Shown here piece after piece: positions 34,858-43,895 of a DNA stretch of 64,000 nucleotides. This stretch comes from Burkholderiales bacterium 8X. GTDB lineage: Bacteria; Pseudomonadota; Gammaproteobacteria; Burkholderiales; Burkholderiaceae_C. The notes beneath the pieces were generated by a model, which saw only the letters and a list, made by a program, of their open reading frames with translations, was not told the origin of the DNA and made no database searches. Where the stretch lies: contig LR732703.1 of NCBI GenBank assembly GCA_902506565.1, forward strand, positions 1,782,643-1,846,642, in the 5' to 3' direction. Numbering within the stretch: the first letter of the stretch is position 1; each line of letters begins with the position of its first letter. Both the position numbers and the translations under genes were made by a program.

Positions 34858-35994
34858 TCAACGACGGTCGGACTGGACGATGCGGAACAAGGTGGTCGAA
34901 AGCCGGGGGCCGTTCGCCGGGTTGAACCAGCTCATGTCCTGGATGCGCGAACTGGTCACGTAGATCGAACCGTCGGGGCCCTCGGCCAGGGTGTCCGGCC
35001 AGCGCAGCTGGGGAGCACGCACCAACGTGTTCAGGGGCGCGCCGGGCTGCTGCCGCACCTTGACGGCGTCGTCTTCCACGGCCGTGACATACATCCGGCC
35101 ATCGCGCGAAATCAGCAGCCCGTCCGCCGGGCCGTTCTCGCCAACCCGTTGCACCTGCAGCGCCAATTGCTGCGTGGAGAGGGCCGGATTGGCGAGCGCG
35201 GCGGTCGGCACGGCATACAAGGTCTTGCCCTTGATCGCCTGCCAGAACAAGGTGCCGCCGTCCGGCGACAGCGCGATGCCGTCGGCCGCGAATTCGACGG
35301 CCCGCCCGTCGGTACGGCGCAGCACCCGTCCGTCCGCCTTCACCAGCACGTCCTTCTCGGTCTGCGTGGACGGATGGCCGTCCAGCACCCGGCGGGCACG
35401 GCCGCTCGAAAGGTCGACCACCACCAGGGCGCCACGTGCGCCCGAGTCGGTGATGTAGGCGGTGCGGCCATCCGGACTGAAGCGCACGTCGTTCAGGTAG
35501 CTGCCTTGCGGTGCGACGCTTTCGTCGAAGCCGATGGTCTGCAGCGCCCTGCGGCCGACCGGGTCGACCTTGACCAGCTTCGGCCCCATCGGCACCAGCG
35601 TGGCCTGTGCCGGCGCGGCGGCGTCGAGCACCCAGACATTGCCCTGCCGATCGGCGACCACGCTCTGCACGCAGATCCAGTGCGTGCGGGGGTCGAGTTC
35701 GTCCTTGCGGCTGTTGCGCCAGGCATTCCATCCTTCGTCCGGGAAGGCGCGGGTCGAACCGTCCTTCATGACCTCGGCGACCGAGATCGGCGTGTCTTCG
35801 GTCCAGCGCGGGAAGTTGACGAAGATGCGCCCTGCCGGATCGACCGTGACGCCGGTCACCTGGTGCTCGAAGGTGGCGACGGTTTGAAGGCCGGCTGCCG
35901 GCGGCGCGCTGCCGACGGAAGTGCCGCCGGGCGTGGTGCAAGCGGCCAGCAGTGCTGCCAATGAAAGGGAACCGACGACCGACCGTAAGCGCAT
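34858..35994 (-). CDS. yellow/major-royal-jelly-type beta-propeller lipoprotein
   Basis: A 378-residue lipoprotein: basic start, hydrophobic helix, lipobox LLAACT. The rest matches the yellow/MRJP beta-propeller family, with VTVDPAGRIFVNFPRW, NVWVLDAAAP, YLNDVRFSPDGRTAYITDSG and LAEGPDGSIYVTSSRIQDM as blade motifs. Bacterial members are annotated as SMP-30/gluconolactonase-like or L-dopachrome tautomerase-related; activity is unproven. No operon partner is close. Confidence 0.85.
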   Translation of the reverse strand: MRLRSVVGSLSLAALLAACTTPGGTSVGSAPPAAGLQTVATFEHQVTGVTVDPAGRIFVNFPRWTEDTPISVAEVMKDGSTRAFPDEGWNAWRNSRKDELDPRTHWICVQSVVADRQGNVWVLDAAAPAQATLVPMGPKLVKVDPVGRRALQTIGFDESVAPQGSYLNDVRFSPDGRTAYITDSGARGALVVVDLSSGRARRVLDGHPSTQTEKDVLVKADGRVLRRTDGRAVEFAADGIALSPDGGTLFWQAIKGKTLYAVPTAALANPALSTQQLALQVQRVGENGPADGLLISRDGRMYVTAVEDDAVKVRQQPGAPLNTLVRAPQLRWPDTLAEGPDGSIYVTSSRIQDMSWFNPANGPRLSTTLFRIVQSDRR

Positions 35995-36144
35995 GAGAGA
36001 CCTCGCATTCGAATGGGAGGTCGACGCTCCGACGACTCATGCCGCGCAGTTGTAGGTGGAGTTCCTTGCCTGCCGTGCGAGGAGGCAAGGGTTGCGGCTC
36101 AGCTGCGGCCGAAGCTCATGCACCAAAGATCGAAGCGTCGCGGT

Positions 36145-36411
36145 TCACTCGACCCGCGTTCCATGCCGCCAGTCGCAGTCCCCCGATATCAGCCACAAGG
36201 CAGGCCAGATCAGGAAGAAGGCCGGAACTGCCCACCAGGCCGAATGACTGCAGCCCAGCGCGCCGCCGCCGATCGCGAGGCCGAGCAGGATCGATCCGAA
36301 GACCTGGCAGACCGCCGGCGTCAGGCGCGCTGCACGACCGGTGTCGGAGGCGGCCGGCACCGCGTTCGAGCCGCCTTCGAAGCGGTGCAGAAGAGTGGCT
36401 GATTTCGTCAT
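36145..36411 (-). CDS. small membrane hypothetical protein
   Basis: An 88-residue protein with two hydrophobic helices (VFGSILLGLAIGGGAL and WWAVPAFFLIWPALWLI) and a soluble N-terminus of about 30 residues. No family is recognised. It lies downstream of the GH15-gluconokinase gene in the same direction, 114 bases away. Confidence 0.6.
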   Translation of the reverse strand: MTKSATLLHRFEGGSNAVPAASDTGRAARLTPAVCQVFGSILLGLAIGGGALGCSHSAWWAVPAFFLIWPALWLISGDCDWRHGTRVE

Positions 36412-36525
36412 GCCGCGGAATGTAGGCAGTGACGAACATCACGGAAGCCGCCTCGTTCGGGAGTATCGATCTGCGATACCGTCCAGCGCTTCGCGACGAC
36501 CGCGGGGGCGGTCGGGCGCAGCGGC

Positions 36526-38907
36526 TCAGCGCGCCCGCGGCGCCAGCGAGAGCATCCAGGCCAGCGTCTGCAGGCAGCTTTCGTCCACGTCGACAGGATG
36601 CTCGATGGTGAGCGCGCGCTCGGAGTCGTCCGGCCGTTCGAGCGTGCGCAGCTGGCTCGCGAGCAGCGACGGCGGCATGAAGTGGCCCTTGCGAGCGCCG
36701 ATGCGTGCATGCAGCACCGCGTCGCTCGGCGCCAGCAGCACGAAGTACAGGTCGGGATGGGCGGCCCGCAGCCGGTCGCGGTAGGCGCGCTTGAGGGCCG
36801 AGCAGGCGACCACCCCACGCTCGCCGGCCCGGGCGCGCTTGCCGATCCAGGCCGCCACCCGGTCGAGCCACGGTCCGCGGTCCTCGTCGGTGAGCGGCAC
36901 GCCTGCCTTCATCTTGCGGACGTTGGCAGCCGGATGCAGGTCGTCGCCGTCCTGGAAGGCGCATTCGAGGTGTTCCGAAAGCGCCTTGCCGGTGGTCGAT
37001 TTGCCGGACGCGCTGACGCCGATGACGACCACGATCGGCGGACCTTGCGCTTCGGTCCGGCTGCCCGATCCGGCGAGTTCCCAGACACCGCCCGCGGCCG
37101 AGACCAGCGCGTGCGCGGTGTTGATGAGCCCGATGTGCGAGAAGGCCTGCGGAAAGTTGCCGAGCTGCCGGCGTGCGGCGGGGTCGTATTCCTCGGCGAA
37201 CAGGCCGAGGTCGTTGCCGAGCGACAGCAGGTGCCTGAAGAGTTGCCGCGCCTTGGCGAGCTCGCCCTGCGCGACGTAGACGCTGGCCAGCCAGAAGCTG
37301 CAGGCCAGGAAGGCGCCCTCCCCGCCCGCGAGGCCATCGACACCGAGCTCGGTGCGGTAGCGATAGACCAGGCCGCCCTGCATCAGTTCGCGCTCGATCC
37401 TCGCGACCGTGCCCTGCACCCGCGGATCGTCGATCGGCAGGAAGCCGACCAGCGGGATCATCAGCAGCGCCGCGTCGACCGCGTCGGCGCCGTAGTACTG
37501 CACGAACGAATGGCTGGCCGCATCGAAGCCGCGCTCGCAGACCTCGGCATGGATCTCGGCCCGGATGCGGCGCCACTCTTCGAGCGGTCCTTCCAGGTCG
37601 AACTGCTCGGCGCTGGCGATCACCCGATCGAAGGCCAGCCAGCACATCACCTTGGAATGGACGAAATGGCGGGCTTCGCCGCGCACCTCCCACAAGCCGC
37701 AATCCTTCTCGCGCCAGAGCAGCGCCAGCCGCCGCGCGATCGCGCGCTCGAGCGGCCAGACCTGTGCCATGTCCGCGAGCCCGGCCTTGCGCGCGGCATG
37801 AAAGGCGGCGATGACGGCGCCATAGACATCGAGCTGGCGCTGGCCGTGTGCCTCGTTGCCGACCCGTACCGGCCGGCTGCCCTCGTAGCCGGCGAGGCCG
37901 TCGAGTTCGATCTCAGTCAGCGCGCGTTCGCCGTGCAGGCCGTACATCACCTGCAGGTCGTCCGGCGATCCGCCGACCGCGCGCATCAGCCACCAGCGCC
38001 AGTCGCTCGCCTCCTCGATGTAGCCGGCGCCGATCAGCGCATAGAGCGTCAACGCCGCATCGCGCAGCCAGCAGAAACGATAGTCCCAGTTGCGCTCGCC
38101 GCCGGGCTGCTCCGGCAGCGAGGTGGTCGGCGCCGCCACGATGCCGCCGGTCGGCGCATAGGTCAGCGCCTTGAGCGTGATGAGCGACCGCTTCACTTCC
38201 TCGTGGAACTCGCCGGCATGGCTGCAGCGCTGGCTCCAGGCGCTCCATTCGGCGGTGCTGCGCGCCAGCAGCGAATACGGGTCGCGCGTGATCGGCGGGC
38301 GCACATGCGAAGGAAACCATTCGAGCGTGAACGCGATCGCCTGTCCGGCGCCGACCTCGAAGTCGGCGAAGCTGCGCATGTCCCGGCTGGTGAGCGGCAC
38401 TCCCGAACTCACGCGGACCGCATCGGGGCCGGCCACGGCGTAGATTGCGCCTTCGTGCCGATGCACCCACGGACACCACTGGCCGTACTGGAAGCGGATG
38501 CGCAGGTCGGTGTGCAGCTCGACCGTGCCGCTCACGCCGCGCACGATGCGCACCAGCTCGTGGGTGCCGTCATGCTCCGGCCGCGGCATGAAGTCGGTGA
38601 CGGTGGCGACGCCGGTCGCGGTGGTGAGCGTGGTCTCGAGCACCAGGGTACCCGGAAGGTAGCGGCGCTCGATGCGTGCCTTCGGGTCGCGGGCATGCAA
38701 GGACCAACCGCCGTTTTCCGCATCGCCGAGCAGGCTCGCGAACATCGCGGCCGAATCGAAGCGCGGCAGGCAGAGCCATTCGATGTCGCCGCCTCGATGC
38801 ACCAGGGCCGCGCTGAAGGTCGAGCCGATCAGCGCGTAGTCCTCGATCGGCCGCGGCGGCGGCCTGGTGCGCGTGGATGGCCGGTTGGGCTTCGGTCGGG
38901 TACCCAT
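36526..38907 (-). CDS. GH15 glycosidase (trehalase/glucoamylase type) fused to gluconokinase
   Basis: A 793-residue two-enzyme fusion. Residues about 20-615 are a glycoside-hydrolase family 15 protein: IEDYALIGSTFSAALVHRGG at the start, NWDYRFCWLRDAALTLYAL, KVMCWLAFDR and GGEGAFLACSFW are family landmarks. From residue 623 a complete gluconokinase follows: P-loop GVSASGKST (630-638), FQDGDDLHPAANVRKM and GVPLTDEDRGPWL, about 170 residues, the normal size of stand-alone gluconate kinases. GH15 releases glucose from alpha-glucosides such as trehalose; gluconokinase makes 6-phosphogluconate. It starts 4 bases after the zwf stop, so the two genes form an operon feeding the pentose-phosphate and Entner-Doudoroff routes. 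Not seen in the commonest GH15 architecture. Confidence 0.9.
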   Translation of the reverse strand: MGTRPKPNRPSTRTRPPPRPIEDYALIGSTFSAALVHRGGDIEWLCLPRFDSAAMFASLLGDAENGGWSLHARDPKARIERRYLPGTLVLETTLTTATGVATVTDFMPRPEHDGTHELVRIVRGVSGTVELHTDLRIRFQYGQWCPWVHRHEGAIYAVAGPDAVRVSSGVPLTSRDMRSFADFEVGAGQAIAFTLEWFPSHVRPPITRDPYSLLARSTAEWSAWSQRCSHAGEFHEEVKRSLITLKALTYAPTGGIVAAPTTSLPEQPGGERNWDYRFCWLRDAALTLYALIGAGYIEEASDWRWWLMRAVGGSPDDLQVMYGLHGERALTEIELDGLAGYEGSRPVRVGNEAHGQRQLDVYGAVIAAFHAARKAGLADMAQVWPLERAIARRLALLWREKDCGLWEVRGEARHFVHSKVMCWLAFDRVIASAEQFDLEGPLEEWRRIRAEIHAEVCERGFDAASHSFVQYYGADAVDAALLMIPLVGFLPIDDPRVQGTVARIERELMQGGLVYRYRTELGVDGLAGGEGAFLACSFWLASVYVAQGELAKARQLFRHLLSLGNDLGLFAEEYDPAARRQLGNFPQAFSHIGLINTAHALVSAAGGVWELAGSGSRTEAQGPPIVVVIGVSASGKSTTGKALSEHLECAFQDGDDLHPAANVRKMKAGVPLTDEDRGPWLDRVAAWIGKRARAGERGVVACSALKRAYRDRLRAAHPDLYFVLLAPSDAVLHARIGARKGHFMPPSLLASQLRTLERPDDSERALTIEHPVDVDESCLQTLAWMLSLAPRAR

Positions 38908-38911
38908 CCGC

Positions 38912-40456
38912 TCAGCTGCCGAGCTCATGCCATTGGCGCCCGTCGCTCGCCAGCAGGCGGTCGGCGGCGTCGGGCCCCGCAGTGCCGGCCGCATAGGGCT
39001 CGGGCTCGCCGCCCGCAGCCCACGCATCCAGGATCGGCTGCACCGCGCGCCAGGCGGATTCGACGCCGTCGGCCCGCTGGAACAAGGTCTGGTCGCCCAG
39101 CAGCAGGTCATAGAGCAGGGTTTCGTAGCCGGTCGATGCCGCCAGCTCGAACTGGTCGGCATAGCGAAACCTCATTCGCACCGGCGCCGTGTCGATGGCC
39201 GGCCCCGGCCGCTTGGCGGAAAAGTCGAGTGCCATGCCCTCATCCGGCTGGATCTGGATCACCAGCCGATTCGGAGGCAGCTTGGCGATGTCGGTGCCGC
39301 GAAACTGGGCGAAGGGCACCGGCTTGAAGACCACCACCACCTCGGTGTCCCGGTGCGACATCGCCTTGCCGGTGCGAAGGTAGAACGGAACGCCGGCCCA
39401 ACGCCAGCTGTCGACGAAGAGCTTCAAGGCGACATACGTTTCGGTGCGGCTGTCCGCGGCGATGCCATCGGCCTTCCGGTAGTCACCGACCGAATTGCCG
39501 CCGACTTCGCCGGCGGTGTAGACGCCGCGCACCGCCGCCTGCGCCACTTTGCCCAGGCGCGGCCCGCGGATGGCGCGGAACACCTTGGCCTTCTCGTTGC
39601 GGACGGCCTCGGCATCGAATGAATTCGGCGGCTCCATGCAGACCATCGCGAGCAGCTGGAACAGGTGGTTGGGCACCATGTCGCGCAGCGCGCCGGCCGC
39701 GTCGTAGAACTCGCCGCGGCGGCCGACGTCCACCGTCTCGGCCGCGGTGATCTGCACATGGTCGATGTAGTGCGCGTTCCAGACGGCTTCGATCAAGGTG
39801 TTGGCGAAGCGCGCGACCATGATGTTCTGGACCGTCTCCTTGCCGAGGAAATGATCCACCCGGTAGATCTGGCTCTCGTCGATGAGGCCGAGCAGCTTCC
39901 GGTTCAGCGCCTCGGCCGAGGCAAGGTCGTGGCCGAAGGGCTTTTCGACCGCGAGGCGACGGAAGCCGGCCTCTTCCTTCAGCAGCCCGGCCTTGGCCAG
40001 CTGCTCCGCGACCGGCCCGAAAAGCTCGGGCGCGGTCGCCAGATAGAACACCACGTTGGCCGCGCTGGCCCCGACCAAGTCGGCCTTCAGCTCCTCGAAG
40101 GTCTGCGCGTCGCCGAAGTCGCCGCGGCGGTACCGGATGCGGCCCCGCAGGCGGCGCCAGGACGCGAGATGCGCCGGATCTTTCTGCCAACCCGCGCCCT
40201 CCCCTCCTGCTTCGCCGGCGAATTGCTCGAAGCTGTTGCGAAAGGCCTCGTCGTCCAGGTCGGAGCGGCCGAGCCCGATCACCTGCAGGCCGTCATCGAC
40301 CAGGCCGGCACTGGTCATGTAGATCAGCGACGGCATCAGCAGGCGATGCGTCAGGTCGCCGGTGGCGCCGAAGATCACCAGCGTGGCGGCGGGTGCAGGC
40401 GGCGGCGTTGGAGCCTTGGATTCGCGGCGGGCTTCGTTCGAGCGGGTGATGGTCAT
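38912..40456 (-). CDS. zwf: glucose-6-phosphate 1-dehydrogenase
   Basis: A 514-residue glucose-6-phosphate dehydrogenase, first enzyme of the oxidative pentose-phosphate pathway, making 6-phosphogluconolactone and NADPH in the cytoplasm. The dinucleotide loop VIFGATGDLTHR is near the start and the active-site signature RVDHFLGKETVQN (DHxLGKE, with catalytic Lys and His) follows at about 190. The start chosen is MTITRSNEARR; an upstream ATG 11 codons earlier lacks conservation. No lactonase gene (pgl) accompanies it; the next gene is a GH15-gluconokinase fusion, consistent with a second entry to 6-phosphogluconate. Confidence 0.96.
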   Translation of the reverse strand: MTITRSNEARRESKAPTPPPAPAATLVIFGATGDLTHRLLMPSLIYMTSAGLVDDGLQVIGLGRSDLDDEAFRNSFEQFAGEAGGEGAGWQKDPAHLASWRRLRGRIRYRRGDFGDAQTFEELKADLVGASAANVVFYLATAPELFGPVAEQLAKAGLLKEEAGFRRLAVEKPFGHDLASAEALNRKLLGLIDESQIYRVDHFLGKETVQNIMVARFANTLIEAVWNAHYIDHVQITAAETVDVGRRGEFYDAAGALRDMVPNHLFQLLAMVCMEPPNSFDAEAVRNEKAKVFRAIRGPRLGKVAQAAVRGVYTAGEVGGNSVGDYRKADGIAADSRTETYVALKLFVDSWRWAGVPFYLRTGKAMSHRDTEVVVVFKPVPFAQFRGTDIAKLPPNRLVIQIQPDEGMALDFSAKRPGPAIDTAPVRMRFRYADQFELAASTGYETLLYDLLLGDQTLFQRADGVESAWRAVQPILDAWAAGGEPEPYAAGTAGPDAADRLLASDGRQWHELGS

Positions 40457-40556
40457 GGATTCGTGGCGCAGCTCGGTGGAGCTTCGCAAAACGACGGTTG
40501 AGCAGCCGGTTGGACCCCGCGCTCAGCCGTATGGTTTGCGCGGCGACGGGCCGCTT

Positions 40557-41912
40557 TCATGTAGGCAGGTTGGCCGCGATGGCGAGCAACTGGGCATCGG
40601 ACGGCTTGTTCCAGTGCGGCCCGTGCGCACCGGCTGCGTAGAAGCTGACCATTTCGTGGCGCACCATCGGATGGGTCCAGCCCTTGCTGATCAGGCGCTG
40701 GACCAGCGCCGGATGGGCATGCCGCTGTTCGAGGTCTTCGCGAAGCCCCTGGACCAGTTCGCTCTGCCGCTCCACCGGCAGTGCCGCGATCTCGGCCGCC
40801 AGGCCTTCGATGCGCTCCGAAAGCCATTTCTTTTCCCACTGGGCCAGCCGTTCGTGGGACGGCATCGGCGTGCGCTCGGTGGCGGCTGCAGCCTCGGCCT
40901 TCTGATGCACCTCGACCTGCGCGGCGGCATGGCCGGGCAGCACAGTCTTGAGGTAGCGCAGCGGATCGCGGAGCGGCTCCGGGAATGCACTCGCCACGCG
41001 CTTCTCGACCGCTTCGAGCGCGGTGCGCATGGCGGCTTCGCCGTATTCGTCGATCAGGCGCTCGATCCGCGACGGGTCGATGCCGAGCCGCTCGGCGCTG
41101 CTCAGCACGCCGACGTCGACCGGCCCGGCGGCGCTGCGCTGCTGCAAGGCCAGGATGCGCTGCGGCTTCTTGCGCACGGTGAATTGCAGGTCGGCGACGA
41201 AACGGCCGGACTTGAATTCGAGCATCTCGATCTCGATGTCCGAGAGGCTGTTGATCTCGGCGATGGCCGGCCGGAGCGTGTCGCGCTTGAAGATGCGGTA
41301 CTCGAGCCGCTGCAGCCGCTCGTCGTCCGGCCGTCCGAGCAGCACCGGCCGCCACCAGCCCCAGGCCTTGCGCGCGGTCTGGCCGACGCCGAGATACCGT
41401 GAGCAGATTTCGTAGAGCGCGACCGAAGGATGCGAGCCGAGCTGCGAAATCACGTCCAGCGACAGCTTGGCGAAGATCTCCGGATCCAGCAGCTCGTGCC
41501 GCATGTTCACCGCGTACGACCATTCGACGAAGATCTGGCCGCGCTCCTTGATCAGCTTGGCATGCGACAACATCCCGCAGACATCCCAGGTCTGCCACTC
41601 CCCCGCGGTCGGCGACTGCCATTCGACCAGCGTGGAGACCATCGACCGCAGATGGGTCTTGATGATCTTCATGTCGCCACTGTTGTAGTCGAGGCCCCGC
41701 ACGATGTCGGTCAATGCGGCCCGGAAGGTTTCGCGCTCCAGTCCCTGGTCCTGGGCGATGTGCAGCAGCACGTTCCAGGTGCGCCGGCCGAGCGAGGTGA
41801 TCTTGCTGTTCTGCGGGACGAGCGCGAGCGAGAAGACCGGCTTGAGGAGTGGAATGACGCCACGCGCAGGCGGGGCGGCCTCGCGGTTCTCGAGGAGCAG
41901 TTCGGACGACAT
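40557..41912 (-). CDS. replication initiator protein (Rep, winged-helix type)
   Basis: A 451-residue initiator-like protein. The segment SLALVPQNSKITSLGRRTWN, then VLLHIAQDQG, resembles the first winged helix of the Rep_3/RepB-type initiators of plasmids and secondary chromosomes; a second such domain is probable at about 170-260. The C-terminal 120 residues are helical and Glu/Arg-rich. MSSELLLENREA is taken as start. It is divergent from parA across a 517-base gap carrying repeats. The role, binding origin iterons to melt DNA for replication, is inferred from family and context. Confidence 0.8.
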   Translation of the reverse strand: MSSELLLENREAAPPARGVIPLLKPVFSLALVPQNSKITSLGRRTWNVLLHIAQDQGLERETFRAALTDIVRGLDYNSGDMKIIKTHLRSMVSTLVEWQSPTAGEWQTWDVCGMLSHAKLIKERGQIFVEWSYAVNMRHELLDPEIFAKLSLDVISQLGSHPSVALYEICSRYLGVGQTARKAWGWWRPVLLGRPDDERLQRLEYRIFKRDTLRPAIAEINSLSDIEIEMLEFKSGRFVADLQFTVRKKPQRILALQQRSAAGPVDVGVLSSAERLGIDPSRIERLIDEYGEAAMRTALEAVEKRVASAFPEPLRDPLRYLKTVLPGHAAAQVEVHQKAEAAAATERTPMPSHERLAQWEKKWLSERIEGLAAEIAALPVERQSELVQGLREDLEQRHAHPALVQRLISKGWTHPMVRHEMVSFYAAGAHGPHWNKPSDAQLLAIAANLPT

Positions 41913-42047
41913 GGCCGGCACTGTAGCGCAGAGACGGCTTGATGTGAAACGATGATTCACCTGTCGCGCCGACGCATTCCACGGCGGTTCACTGTTCTGT
42001 CTCCGGATGGCGGCAACCGGCGACGGGCCACCGGGCAGCCGGAGCGA

Positions 42048-42338
42048 CTGAAAAAGCTCCGTCTGCGCCCGGAATCGCGGACCCGAAGGGCCAGGCTTGC
42101 GTCGAGATTCGGACGTTTTTGCTCGACTGAACACACCGCCGGACGCTGCTGGAACCGCTCCGCTCGCCACCGTGTCCACTCCGGCGCTGACCGAAAAAGC
42201 GCCGCTTCTCACTGATTCGCCTCCAGAAGTCGCTCTAACCCGTTGTCAGCGTTGAGGATTTTCGCGCTAAAGAGTTAGAGGTATTGAATGACTTCAACTC
42301 CTATAAAACCCATCGCCTCCGGCATGGAGCTTTTTCAG
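42048..42338. repeat. iteron-like repeats in origin region
   Basis: CTGAAAAAGCTCC at 42048-42060 recurs as a perfect 13-bp inverted copy GGAGCTTTTTCAG at 42326-42338; a two-mismatch direct copy CCGAAAAAGCGCC is at 42191-42203. Spacings are 143 and 135 bases. They are candidates for Rep-binding sites. Confidence 0.6.
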
Positions 42339-42340
42339 TG

Positions 42341-42393
42341 AACTTCCCGGAAGTTTGGACGAAACTTCACGCGTTTGCTGAAACTTCGTCCAA
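42341..42393. promoter_or_regulatory. palindromes upstream of parA (candidate operator)
   Basis: AACTTCC-C-GGAAGTT (42341-42355) overlaps a second inverted repeat, TTGGACGAA (42355-42363) and TTCGTCCAA (42385-42393), whose arms extend into direct GAAACTTC copies. They lie 37-89 bases before the parA start, a place where ParA or Rep usually autoregulates. Confidence 0.5.
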
Positions 42394-42429
42394 GGCCCAC
42401 AATCGCGCCGTCAAACAACTATCCGTTCA

Positions 42430-43674
42430 ATGATGGAAATACGCCCACAAATCAACTTGGCCGCCGTTCATCAGCAAGCCGAGGAAGCGGCTGCGATGTT
42501 GTCGAGCATCCGGACGGCCATGCTGGCACCGATGGTTCGCAAGGCCCCGCCGATCTTCAGCGCGGATCAGGTCGCCACCCTGTGCGAAGCCACCTCTCGC
42601 GGATCGTTTGCGCATCGGGTGGCCAGCCGCAAGGATATGCCTTCCGGCAGCCTGGTGTCGAACGGGCGCAAACGGGTGTTCGACTTGAAGGAAACACGGC
42701 TCTGGGTGCGCGACTACCGTAAGGACATGTTGCGGCCTGCCGGCGCCGAGGCGATCACCATCTCGATCGCCAACTTCAAGGGCGGCACCACCAAGACCAC
42801 CACCGCCATGACCTTGGCACAAGGCCTGACCCTGCTGGGTCACAAGGTCTTGGTCATCGACACCGATCCGCAGGCTTCGCTCACGACCCTCTTCGGCATT
42901 CTTCCGGATGTGGAGATCGAGGCCAAGGACACCATCATGTCCTTGGCCGATGGCAGCGCCACCAGCGTTCGGCCGATGATCCGCAGCACCTATTGGGACG
43001 GGCTGGACCTGGTGCCCGCCGCCAGCTCGCTCTTCGATGCGGAGTTCATGCTGCCGTCCCGGCAGAGCAAGGAAGGTCTGTCGGGCTTTGAGTTCTACAA
43101 GGTGCTCGACCTGGGAATCGACGATGTTCGGGCGGACTACGACGCCATTATCATCGACAGCCCGCCCGCACTTTCGTATCTGACCATCAATGCCTTGATG
43201 GCGGCGAACGGCATCATCATGCCGCTGCCGCCCGAGACGCTCGACTTTGCATCGTCCACCCAGTTCTGGTCGCTTTTCTCCGATTTGACCGAAACCATGC
43301 TCGAGGAACGCGGGCAAACCAAGAACTTCGACTTCATCAATATCCTGCTGTCGCGTGTTCCGCCCAAGGCCGGACGCGGCGCCTCCACCACGGCGGACGC
43401 CGTCCGCGAGTGGATCGGCGCCACCTACAAGGAAAAGGTTCTTCCGCTCGAAATCCCGAGAACATCGATTGCATCGCAGAAATCCTCCGGATTCGGAACG
43501 GTCTACGACAGCGAGAGCGGCGACGCAAAGGACAAGACCTACAAGCGCGCCAGGGATGCTTACGACCTTTTCGTGCAGCACATCGAAGTATCGATTCGCA
43601 ACGCCTGGACCCGACAGCTGCCTGCTGGCGAAGGGGGTTTGCACGGTGCAAAGCCCCAGGTGATCGAAGCATGA
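42430..43674 (+). CDS. parA: partition ATPase ParA
   Basis: A 414-residue type Ia ParA. An N-terminal domain of about 105 residues includes a helix-turn-helix-like segment (FSADQVATLCEATSRGSFAH), usually for autorepression. The deviant Walker A is KGGTTKTT (117-124), followed by KVLVIDTDPQASLT and DYDAIIIDSPPALSYL. ParA binds DNA non-specifically with ATP and moves ParB-parS complexes to segregate the replicon. The ATG is doubled (ATGATG). A parS-like palindrome lies within its last codons, and parB follows after 221 bases. Confidence 0.95.
   Translation: MMEIRPQINLAAVHQQAEEAAAMLSSIRTAMLAPMVRKAPPIFSADQVATLCEATSRGSFAHRVASRKDMPSGSLVSNGRKRVFDLKETRLWVRDYRKDMLRPAGAEAITISIANFKGGTTKTTTAMTLAQGLTLLGHKVLVIDTDPQASLTTLFGILPDVEIEAKDTIMSLADGSATSVRPMIRSTYWDGLDLVPAASSLFDAEFMLPSRQSKEGLSGFEFYKVLDLGIDDVRADYDAIIIDSPPALSYLTINALMAANGIIMPLPPETLDFASSTQFWSLFSDLTETMLEERGQTKNFDFINILLSRVPPKAGRGASTTADAVREWIGATYKEKVLPLEIPRTSIASQKSSGFGTVYDSESGDAKDKTYKRARDAYDLFVQHIEVSIRNAWTRQLPAGEGGLHGAKPQVIEA
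43633..43657. promoter_or_regulatory. parS-like palindrome 1 (inside 3' end of parA)
   Basis: TTTGCAC-G-GTGCAAA core with flanking GGGG/CCCC; one mismatch in 25 bases. The core is shared with the longer palindrome 139 bases to the right. Confidence 0.75.
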
Positions 43675-43771
43675 ACCAGGTCGCACAGCCGCAGGCAGGC
43701 ACGAGCAGGCTCGGGTCTGAGACAGGCGATCAGCGTTGCGCTCGACCATTCCAGCTGCGTATGGCTTGCGA

Positions 43772-43806
43772 GGAAAGGGGGTTTGCACGGTGCAAACCCC
43801 CTTTCC
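43772..43806. promoter_or_regulatory. parS-like palindrome 2 (parA-parB intergenic)
   Basis: GGAAAGGGGGTTTGCAC, one central G, and the exact complement: perfect 17-bp arms, 35 bases in all. It sits between parA and parB, 89 bases before parB. Likely the centromere bound by ParB; it could alternatively form a terminator-like RNA hairpin or repress parB. Confidence 0.8.
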
Positions 43807-43895
43807 ACCGATGTCCCAAAGTAAGGGTTGAGGACCAGCGCAAGGGGTATTCGACGTCAGCCGGCGCACGGATTCGCGGCGCAAGGAGCTTTTGA

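Larger units (their letters stand above)
41913..42429. other. putative origin of replication between rep and parA
   Basis: A 517-base gap between divergent rep and parA genes with no gene of its own. It contains iteron-like copies of CTGAAAAAGCTCC (42048, 42191, inverted at 42326), a 7-bp inverted repeat CTCTAAC/GTTAGAG around 42234-42281, palindromes before parA, and an AT-richer part at 42240-42345 suitable for melting. No consensus DnaA box was seen. Position and repeats make it the likely oriV. Confidence 0.55.
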
